From an uncultured Eubacteriales bacterium (GTDB lineage: Bacteria; Bacillota; Clostridia; Christensenellales; Aristaeellaceae): a DNA stretch of 64,000 nt. Made by a program: the position numbers and the translations under genes. Below, piece after piece: positions 58,121 through 64,000 of the stretch. Under the pieces are notes generated by a model. The model saw nothing but the letters and a program-made list of their open reading frames with translations, did no database searches and was not told the origin of the DNA. How positions within the stretch are numbered: position 1 is the first letter of the stretch; each line of letters opens with the position of its first letter. The stretch spans positions 1-64,000 of the forward strand of contig CACWZI010000010.1 of the NCBI GenBank assembly GCA_902765305.1. The letters run 5' to 3'.

Positions 58121-58947
58121 AGAAGCGCAGGGCGGACGAGGCCCTCGTCAGCGACCTGGGGCTGGAATCCATCGCCCTGGCGCGGGCGCTGATCATGGAG
58201 GGCCGGGTCATGGCCGGTGATCGGAAGATACTGCGTGCCAGTGAGCTGCTGAAGCCGGGGGAAGCGCTCAGGGTCCGTGGTGCGCTGGACGCCTATGTCA
58301 GTCGTGGCGCCCACAAGCTGAAAAAGGCGCTGGAGGTGTTCGGCATCGACCTTACCGGCACGGTATGCGTGGATGTGGGCGCTTCCACCGGCGGCTTTAC
58401 CGACGTGATGCTCCGCGCCGGCGCGAAAAGGGTGTATTCGGTGGATGTGGGCTACAACCTGTTGGACTATCGGCTGCGCAGCGACGGGCGGGTGGTGTGC
58501 ATGGAGCGCACCAACGCCAGGTTCCTGTCGCCCGAGGCCTTCGATCCGCGCCCCGGCTTCGGGGCCACGGACGTCTCCTTCATATCCCTGAAGGCGGTGC
58601 TCCCGGCGGCGCTGGGGGTGCTGGCCCACGAAAACCAGGGCTTCGTGGCGCTGGTAAAGCCCCAGTTTGAGGCGGATAAGGACGAAGTGGGCGAAAAGGG
58701 CGTCGTGCGCGACAGGGCGGTGCACGAAAAGGTGCTCCGGGACATCACGGGCTTCATACCGACCCTCGGCTGGCACGTGGCCGGTTTGGATTACTCGCCG
58801 ATACGGGGTCCGGAAGGTAACATAGAATTCTTGTTGTACCTGAAGCAATCCGACAATTCAGCTAAATTTGCAGGCGATATTTCTATAGATGTTACAATTA
58901 GCCGCGCGTATGACAATTTTTTTAAATCCGCCTCAGGGGGCTTGTAA
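58117..58947 (+). CDS. tlyA: TlyA-family rRNA (cytidine-2'-O)-methyltransferase
   Basis: 276 residues. An N-terminal S4 domain (RRADEALVSDLGLESIALARALIMEGRVMAG) is followed by an FtsJ-like methyltransferase with CVDVGASTGGFTDVMLRAGAKRVYSVDVGYN. The catalytic lysine tetrad begins at GAHKLKKAL. In other bacteria TlyA methylates 16S and/or 23S rRNA and affects capreomycin sensitivity. ATG at 58117 has GGGGAGG nearby and overlaps the dxs stop as ATGA. Confidence 0.93.
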   Translation: MKKRRADEALVSDLGLESIALARALIMEGRVMAGDRKILRASELLKPGEALRVRGALDAYVSRGAHKLKKALEVFGIDLTGTVCVDVGASTGGFTDVMLRAGAKRVYSVDVGYNLLDYRLRSDGRVVCMERTNARFLSPEAFDPRPGFGATDVSFISLKAVLPAALGVLAHENQGFVALVKPQFEADKDEVGEKGVVRDRAVHEKVLRDITGFIPTLGWHVAGLDYSPIRGPEGNIEFLLYLKQSDNSAKFAGDISIDVTISRAYDNFFKSASGGL

Positions 58948-58969
58948 CTCGGGCGCGCTTTGGTATATT
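58942..58969 (+). promoter_or_regulatory. Possible promoter for nadK
   Basis: TTGTAA, 16-base spacer, TATATT, overlapping the end of tlyA; 25 bases before the nadK GTG. Confidence 0.4.
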
Positions 58970-58993
58970 GTAAGGGTAGGGAGTGGTTTAAAG

Positions 58994-59845
58994 GTGTCCG
59001 TTCGCTGCGTTGGTATATACTGGAATTCATCCAAAAGCCTGGGACCCAGCGTGGCCGAAAGACTGATCGACATGCTGCGCCAAAGGGGTGTGGCGGTTTG
59101 TCTGAATGCCGACCTGAGCGCGACCATAGGCTTGACCGATTGCCTGGTGGACCAGTTTGACCGCTGCCAGCTGTTGATCGTTTTGGGAGGCGACGGTACG
59201 ATCCTCTCCGGCTTGGATTACGCGATTGAGAACGACCTGCCCATCGTGGGCATCAACCTGGGGCGTCTGGGGTTCCTGACGGAACTGGAGACCGACGAAC
59301 TGGATGAGGGCGTCATCGACAGGCTGCTGAACGGGGATTACACCGTCGACACGCGCACGACGATGATGGTGGAAGGGTGGGACTATCGCAAGTACTTCGC
59401 CCTGAACGACATCGTCATTACCCGCGCGACGTCTTCCGTAAGAATTCTTTCTCTCGAATATGAAGCAAACGGCGCCATGGTGGATTGCATATCCGGCGAT
59501 GGATTGATCGTCGCGACCGCGACGGGGTCTACCGCTTATTCGCTGTCCGCCGGCGGTCCGGTGGTGCTGCCTGGCCTGGAATGCTTTGTGCTGACGCCCA
59601 TCTGTCCGCACACGCTGAACGCACGGCCGGTGATCGTCTCCGCCGACGAGCGCATCACCGTGCGCATGGTGGACGACCGGGGCGGCGCCCAGGCGGTGCT
59701 GGACGGCAGGCGCGCGATCATGCTGGATCGCGCGCACCCGGAAATAACCATTCGCCGCTCCGTAAGGCAGGCGCGCTTCGTGCGCCTGAACGAGAAGAAT
59801 TACTACGGCCTGCTCAGGAGCAAGCTGTCTGAATGGACGCACTGA
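58994..59845 (+). CDS. nadK: NAD kinase
   Basis: 283 residues, GTG start. Phosphorylates NAD to NADP. LLIVLGGDGTILSG is the GGDG motif, INLGRLGFLTEL and ALNDIVITRATSS bind NAD, and GDGLIVATATGSTAYSLSAGGPVVLP is the glycine-rich core. GGGAG lies about ten bases before the GTG. It sits in the usual Bacillota order tlyA-nadK-argR-recN. Confidence 0.95.
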   Translation: MSVRCVGIYWNSSKSLGPSVAERLIDMLRQRGVAVCLNADLSATIGLTDCLVDQFDRCQLLIVLGGDGTILSGLDYAIENDLPIVGINLGRLGFLTELETDELDEGVIDRLLNGDYTVDTRTTMMVEGWDYRKYFALNDIVITRATSSVRILSLEYEANGAMVDCISGDGLIVATATGSTAYSLSAGGPVVLPGLECFVLTPICPHTLNARPVIVSADERITVRMVDDRGGAQAVLDGRRAIMLDRAHPEITIRRSVRQARFVRLNEKNYYGLLRSKLSEWTH

Positions 59846-59897
59846 TCAGCAGCGCTAAAGGGTTTTCGCTATCCAACTACCGGGAGGCTTTATACAG

Positions 59898-60350
59898 ATG
59901 AAGAGCGCGCGCCATAATCTGATATTGGAGATCATCGAAAACAAGGACATAGAGACCCAGGAGGACCTGGCGGACGAGCTGATGCGGCGGGGCGTCAAGG
60001 TGACCCAGGCGACGGTTTCACGGGACATCAAGGAGCTGAGGCTTCTGAAGGTGCTGTCCGAGCACGGCGGCTATAAGTATGCCACCGTAGAGCGGGCGGA
60101 GAAGGGCATGAACGACCGATTTGCGAGGATACTGGCAGATTCCATCATCAACATCGAACCGGTCAACAACCTGATCGTGGTCAATACGATCACGGCCAGC
60201 GCCAACGCCGCGGGCGAGGCCATCGACTCCATGAAGTGGAGCGAGGTGATGGGCACCATCGCCGGCGACAACACGCTTTTGATCATCACCCGCTCCAACG
60301 AGGCGGCGGAGGCCCTGATGACGAAGTTCAATACCATGCTGAACGGCTGA
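59898..60350 (+). CDS. argR: Arginine repressor ArgR/AhrC
   Basis: 150 residues. N-terminal winged helix (NLILEIIENKDIETQEDLADELMRRGVKVTQATVSRDIKELRL), and a C-terminal hexamer domain with TITASANAAGEAIDSMKWSEVMGTIAGDNTLLII, which binds arginine. Represses arginine synthesis and activates breakdown. GGGAGG is before the ATG. No arginine gene is in the window, so it acts in trans. Confidence 0.95.
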   Translation: MKSARHNLILEIIENKDIETQEDLADELMRRGVKVTQATVSRDIKELRLLKVLSEHGGYKYATVERAEKGMNDRFARILADSIINIEPVNNLIVVNTITASANAAGEAIDSMKWSEVMGTIAGDNTLLIITRSNEAAEALMTKFNTMLNG

Positions 60351-60362
60351 CCGGAGCGAAAC

Positions 60363-62060
60363 ATGCTTGTAGAGCTGACCATCAAGAATATCGCCCTCAT
60401 TGAATCGCTGCGCATCGAATTTGCGCAGGGATTCAATGTGCTTACGGGCGAAACCGGCGCGGGCAAGTCCATCGTGGTGGACAGCATCAGCCTGGCCCTG
60501 GGCGGCCGCGCCGACCGGGATATGATTCGCACCGGGGCCGAAAGGGGCATGGTGCAGGCGCTTTTCGACGTGTCCGGCAACCCCCGTGCCCAGGCGGTTT
60601 TGCAGAGCCTGGACATCGAGGGCGAGGACGGGCTGATCGCCATTCGCCGGGAACTGAGCCGCAGCGGGCGCAACATCTGCCGGGTCTGCGACGTGGTGGT
60701 GCCCCTGAACACCCTCAAGCAGCTGACCGCCACGTTGATGGACATCCACGGCCAGCACGAGCACCAGGCCCTGATGAATCCGGCCAGGCACCTGGATTTC
60801 CTGGACGCCTTCGGCGGGGAGGCCCATGCAGCCCAGCGGGACAGGGTTGCCGCGCTTTACGCCGAGCGCAGCCATGTCGCCTCTGAATTGAAGCGGCTGA
60901 TGAACGACGTCTCCGAGCGGGAGCGCCTGGTGGACGTGCTGTCCTTCCAGGTGCAGGAGATCAGCGCCGCGAAGCTGAAGCCCGGCGAGGAGCAGAAGCT
61001 GGAAAAGAAGCTTGGGCTGCTGGAGAACGCAGAGAAGATCCGCCAGAGCGTGGAGGGGGCCACCACCCTGGTCTACCAGGGGGACGGCAGAGCCCCCAGC
61101 GCCCAGGAGGCGCTGCTGCGTGCCGCCGACGCCATGGACCGCATCGGCCCGCTGAACGAGCGCTATGCCGCCCTGGCCAGCCGACTGCGGGAGCTGTACT
61201 ACGGCGCGCAGGACGTGGGCTATGAACTGCAGGCGCTGCTGGACGACCTAGACTTCGAGCCGGACCTGCTGGACAAGGTGGCCGCGCGGCTGGACGCCAT
61301 CAAGAAGCTGGAGCGCAAGTACGGCGCGACGGTGGAAGAGGTGATCGAGTTCGGCGCGAAGGCCGCCGACCGGCTGAACGGCATCAAGGGCAGCGATACC
61401 GCGATCACCGAGCTGAAGAAGCGCTACAAGGCGGCGGACAGCGCCCTGAGGGAGGCCTGCGCCGATCTGACTGCCGTCCGCCGGGAAAGCGCGTCGAGTC
61501 TGTCGGAGCGCATCTGTGAACAGCTAAAGGACCTGGGCATGGGGAAGACCCGCTTCGAGGTGCGGGTGGAGCCCCTGGCCAAGCCCACTGCCGCCGGCAT
61601 GGACGGGGTGGAGTTCATGATCTCCCCGAACCCTGGCGAGCCGCTGCGCCCATTGGCGTCCATCGCCTCGGGCGGCGAGATCTCCCGCGTGATGCTGGCG
61701 CTGAAGGCCATCTCGGTGGATTCCGAGGGCGTGGACGCCATGGTCTTCGACGAGATCGACACCGGCGTCTCCGGCCGAATGGCCCAGGTGGTGGGGGAGA
61801 AGATGTGCCTGATCGCAAAGACGCGCCAGGTGCTCAGCATCACCCACCTGCCCCAGATCGCGGCCCTGGGCGACGCCCACTTCCTGGTGGAAAAGGTCGC
61901 CGGGGAGGATCGCACCGACACCCACGTGCGCCTGCTGGACGAGGCAGGCCGCGTGCGTGAGCTGTCCCGTCTGGTGGGCGGCGCCCAGGACAGCGAGAGC
62001 AGCCTGTCCCACGGCGCGCACATGCTGAAGGAAGCCGCGGAGCGGAAGGCGGCGCTGTAG
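60363..62060 (+). CDS. recN: DNA repair protein RecN
   Basis: 565 residues, SMC-like ATPase acting early in double-strand break repair. Walker A FNVLTGETGAGKSIVVDSI near residue 30, long coiled-coil arms (DVSERERLVDVLSFQVQEISAAKLKPGEEQKLEKKLGLLENAEKI), signature LASIASGGEISRVMLALKAI and Walker B AMVFDEIDTGVSGRMAQVVGEKM. Twelve bases after argR, same operon. Followed by the palindromic element at 62091. Confidence 0.96.
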   Translation: MLVELTIKNIALIESLRIEFAQGFNVLTGETGAGKSIVVDSISLALGGRADRDMIRTGAERGMVQALFDVSGNPRAQAVLQSLDIEGEDGLIAIRRELSRSGRNICRVCDVVVPLNTLKQLTATLMDIHGQHEHQALMNPARHLDFLDAFGGEAHAAQRDRVAALYAERSHVASELKRLMNDVSERERLVDVLSFQVQEISAAKLKPGEEQKLEKKLGLLENAEKIRQSVEGATTLVYQGDGRAPSAQEALLRAADAMDRIGPLNERYAALASRLRELYYGAQDVGYELQALLDDLDFEPDLLDKVAARLDAIKKLERKYGATVEEVIEFGAKAADRLNGIKGSDTAITELKKRYKAADSALREACADLTAVRRESASSLSERICEQLKDLGMGKTRFEVRVEPLAKPTAAGMDGVEFMISPNPGEPLRPLASIASGGEISRVMLALKAISVDSEGVDAMVFDEIDTGVSGRMAQVVGEKMCLIAKTRQVLSITHLPQIAALGDAHFLVEKVAGEDRTDTHVRLLDEAGRVRELSRLVGGAQDSESSLSHGAHMLKEAAERKAAL

Positions 62061-62090
62061 GGCGGAGAGAGCGGTCGGTGAATAATGTAT

Positions 62091-62214
62091 ACAAATACTG
62101 ATTTGTCGAGGAGAGGGATTAGGGAATAGGGATTAGAAATAGTGCGCAGCTTCTCCTAATCCCTATTCCCTAATCCCTAATCCCTGCGCGTCAGCGCGAC
62201 AAATCAGTAGTTGT
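62091..62214. repeat. Palindromic intergenic element, copy 2
   Basis: Outer arms 62091-62108 and 62197-62214 pair with one mismatch (ACAAATACTGATTTGTCG). Inside, AGGGATTAGGGAATAGGG (62113 onward, continuing ATTAG) pairs perfectly with its complement ending near 62180. The heptads GGGATTA/GGGAATA are again present. It lies between the convergent recN and udk genes and could form a very long hairpin, which might also stop transcription. Confidence 0.85.
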
Positions 62215-62239
62215 CTTTTCCCGGGAAAACAATATGCTG

Positions 62240-62857
62240 TCACTCCTTCGGGTCGATCATCCCGGAATTGATGTAGTGGGCCAGTATGTCCACGATGCGG
62301 GCGTTCTTGCCGCCCCGGGCGACGATCAGGTCAGCGAATTCCACGTAGTTGCGAATGTGCTTTTCATACATCGGCTTGACCGTGGCCAGGTACTGGGCGT
62401 AGACGCTCTCGATGGTGCGGCCCCTGTCCCGAAGATCCCGCTTCACGCGGCGCAGCAGGCACACGTCCGGGTCCACCTGCACGTAGATCTTGAAGTCCAT
62501 CAGATCCCGCACCTCGGGGTCGTAGAACACGTGGATGCCCTCCAGCAGCACCACGTCCGCCGGCTCGATCAGCACGCCCGGGTCGCAACGCCGGTGCTGG
62601 GTGTAGTCGTACTCCTTCGCGGTGATGGATTGCCCCCGGCGCAGCTTCGCCAGGTCGTCCCGCAGCACGCCGTGCTCGAAGGCCTCCGGCTCGTCGTAGT
62701 TGATCAGGCAGCGCTGCTCATAGGTCATGTCGGGGTGATCCTTGTAGTAGGAATCCTGCTTGATGTAGACACAGGGCCTTTCCAGGCGGGAAGCCAGCGC
62801 CTTGGCCAGCGTGGATTTGCCGCTGCCGCTGGCGCCGCAGATACCGATGATCAGCAT
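62240..62857 (-). CDS. udk: Uridine kinase
   Basis: 205 residues. Phosphorylates uridine and cytidine with ATP or GTP in pyrimidine salvage. P-loop GICGASGSGKSTLAKAL at the N-terminus; KQDSYYKD, NYDEPEAFEH and KEYDYTQHRR form the uridine site; VVLLEGIHVF is Walker B. I chose the ATG at 62857, with GGAGG eight bases upstream, over 62887. Single gene with its own promoter. Confidence 0.94.
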   Translation of the reverse strand: MLIIGICGASGSGKSTLAKALASRLERPCVYIKQDSYYKDHPDMTYEQRCLINYDEPEAFEHGVLRDDLAKLRRGQSITAKEYDYTQHRRCDPGVLIEPADVVLLEGIHVFYDPEVRDLMDFKIYVQVDPDVCLLRRVKRDLRDRGRTIESVYAQYLATVKPMYEKHIRNYVEFADLIVARGGKNARIVDILAHYINSGMIDPKE

Positions 62858-62891
62858 GGTCCATCCCTCCAGCATCGTTGTTGACACGTAT

Positions 62892-62920
62892 ATTCTAACA
62901 TATTTCGAGCGGGATTACAA
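62892..62920 (-). promoter_or_regulatory. Sigma-A promoter for udk
   Basis: Minus strand: TTGTAA, 17-base spacer, TAGAAT, 35 bases before the udk start. Confidence 0.7.
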
Positions 62921-62944
62921 TGGCAGGCAAGGGTATACCGGCAC

Positions 62945-62976
62945 GAAAAAAGGGCGATCCCTTTCGGAACCGCCCT
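62945..62976 (-). terminator. Terminator of the reverse rubrerythrin gene
   Basis: Minus strand: AGGGCGGTTCC pairs along its full length (two G-U) with GGGATCGCCCT around GAAA, followed by six Ts. Confidence 0.9.
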
Positions 62977-62993
62977 GTGTCAGTTGTCGATTC

Positions 62994-63539
62994 TTACTTC
63001 CCGAAATACCTCTTGAGCAGCCCTGCGAACGCCTTTCCATGCCTCGCCTCGTCCCTGGCCATCTCGTGCACGGTGTCGTGGATGGCGTCCAGGTTCAGGG
63101 CCTTGGCGCGCTTGGCCAGGTCGGTCTTGCCGGCGGTGGCGCCGTTCTCGGCCTCCACGCGCATCTTCAGGTTCTTCTCGGTGCTGTCGGTCAGCACCTC
63201 GCCCAGCAGCTCGGCGAATTTCGCGGCGTGCTCGGCCTCCTCGAAAGCGGCGGTCTTCCAGTATTCGCCAATCTCGGGATAGCCCTCGCGATAGGCGACG
63301 CGGCTCATGGCCAGGTACATGCCCACCTCGCTGCACTCGCCGGTGAAGTTGGCGCGCAGGTCGGCGATGATGTCTTCGGGCGCGCCCTTGGCGACGCCGA
63401 CCACGTGCTCAGCGGCCCAGGTCATTTCCTCGGACTGCTCGATAAACTTGGAAGCAGGGGCCTTGCAGACGGGGCAGAATTCGGGCGCGGCGTCACCCTC
63501 GTGCACATAGCCGCAGACGGAACAGACGAACTTCTTCAT
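62994..63539 (-). CDS. Reverse rubrerythrin (NADH peroxidase type)
   Basis: 181 residues. The rubredoxin domain is at the N-terminus (Cys6, Cys9, Cys22, Cys25 in FVCSVCGY and FCPVCKAP), the reverse of classic rubrerythrin, and is followed by the four-helix di-iron domain ([49 protein letters not shown]). Reduces H2O2 to water in anaerobes. AAGGAGG lies eight bases before the ATG at 63539; 63545 is too close. Single gene with its own promoter and terminator. Confidence 0.93.
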   Translation of the reverse strand: MKKFVCSVCGYVHEGDAAPEFCPVCKAPASKFIEQSEEMTWAAEHVVGVAKGAPEDIIADLRANFTGECSEVGMYLAMSRVAYREGYPEIGEYWKTAAFEEAEHAAKFAELLGEVLTDSTEKNLKMRVEAENGATAGKTDLAKRAKALNLDAIHDTVHEMARDEARHGKAFAGLLKRYFGK

Positions 63540-63608
63540 GATCATATCCTCCTTGATCGTGGTTGGTCGTGATCGTATTCATGTATAAGCCGGTTAAGGC
63601 TTACGCTT

Positions 63609-63637
63609 ATTATAACCTAAAAAGGTCCGTTTGTGAA
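63609..63637 (-). promoter_or_regulatory. Sigma-A promoter for reverse rubrerythrin
   Basis: Minus strand: TTCACA, 17-base spacer, TATAAT. No clear PerR box was seen. Confidence 0.7.
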
Positions 63638-63657
63638 CCACTTGTGCCGATATTTTC

Positions 63658-63686
63658 TTGACATTTTTCAATGCCTGTGATACCAT
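63658..63686 (+). promoter_or_regulatory. Possible promoter for the glycosyltransferase
   Basis: TTGACA, 17-base spacer, TACCAT; 73 bases before the GTG. Confidence 0.5.
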
Positions 63687-63758
63687 TAACAAGTTGAATT
63701 GTATCTATTGTGGGTTTCTATATTTTCCGGCCCTTTTGGCGAGGAGGAGTCGTGTACA

Positions 63759-64000
63759 GTGATTGACGGCCTGGTTTCGATCATAACGCCCTGCTACAAC
63801 GGCGGGCGCTTTATCGCCGATACCATTGAATCGGTGCTGGGCCAGACCTATGCCCAGTGGGAGATGATCGTCGTGGACGACGGCTCTGCGGACGATACCC
63901 CGCAGATCGCCGAACGCTACGCCGCGCGGGACAGCCGGATACAGCTGATCCGCCAGCAGAACGCGGGCACGGCCCACGCCCGGAATACGGGGATGAAGCA
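63759..64000 (+). CDS. Family 2 glycosyltransferase, N-terminal part (runs off the edge)
   Basis: GTG start with GAGGAGGAG about nine bases upstream. The visible 80 residues contain VSIITPCYNGGRFIADTIESVLGQTY and MIVVDDGSADDTPQIAERYA, the nucleotide-sugar binding and DxD-leading motifs of GT2, and NAGTAHARNTGMK. The acceptor cannot be told. The 3' end is outside the window. Confidence 0.9.
   Translation, partial: MIDGLVSIITPCYNGGRFIADTIESVLGQTYAQWEMIVVDDGSADDTPQIAERYAARDSRIQLIRQQNAGTAHARNTGMK

Overview
The window is one continuous stretch of chromosome from a GC-rich, endospore-forming member of the Clostridia (Bacillota). The evidence is a complete spoIIIAA-AH sporulation operon, an Asp23/AmaP pair, a type III glutamine synthetase, a reverse rubrerythrin (an anaerobe's peroxidase), Bacillota-style gene orders (rimP-nusA-ylxR-ylxQ-infB; rbfA-nrnA-truB-ribF; nusB-xseA-xseB-ispA-dxs-tlyA-nadK-argR-recN), strong Shine-Dalgarno sites and near-consensus sigma-A promoters. 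Codon use is strongly GC-biased throughout. I see no phage, transposase, plasmid or CRISPR locus. A finer lineage (for example Christensenellales) would be a guess.

Layout. 1-3.7 kb (minus): cytidylate kinase-like protein, type III glutamine synthetase and miaA in a tight operon. 3.8-9.3 kb: a two-domain sugar-kinase-fold protein, then on the minus strand a zinc macrodomain hydrolase and a GH42 beta-galactosidase/HAD phosphatase pair. 9.5-16 kb: a CDF metal exporter behind a probable NiCo riboswitch, rpiB, small membrane proteins, a YkvI-like transporter, fmdB-like and murA. 16-24.3 kb: the translation/RNA-maturation supercluster. 24.4-32.3 kb: a surface protein with zinc-ribbon-like repeats, rpsO, a frameshifted pnp, a GNAT protein, an M16 peptidase and an esterase. 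32.5-42.8 kb: a MATE exporter, tRNA-Trp, an orphan CbiC-like protein, a HAD phosphatase, a methyltransferase, hslO, three TPR/HEAT/zinc-ribbon proteins and a dus gene. 42.9-47.3 kb: a 1451-residue secreted protein with peptidoglycan-binding domains and an acidic repeat. 47.4-51.6 kb: spoIIIA. 51.7-62.1 kb: asp23/amaP and the nusB-to-recN housekeeping run. 62.1-64 kb: a palindromic repeat, udk, reverse rubrerythrin and the start of a family 2 glycosyltransferase cut by the window edge.

Most of the window is housekeeping. The points that stand out are: (1) pnp is split by an exact 13-bp tandem duplication; (2) a NiCo-type riboswitch with its own terminator precedes the CDF gene; (3) RibF ends after the FMN adenylyltransferase domain, so its riboflavin kinase half is missing; (4) SpoIIIAF is reduced to a 56-residue membrane hairpin; (5) a CbiC-fold protein appears to lack the catalytic histidine segment and stands alone; (6) a palindromic element with the same 17-bp ends occurs at both ends of the window and supplies the miaA stop codon; (7) two large secreted proteins combine peptidoglycan-binding domains with unusual repeats; (8) several sigma-A promoters share a GGAAA motif at one fixed place in the spacer.
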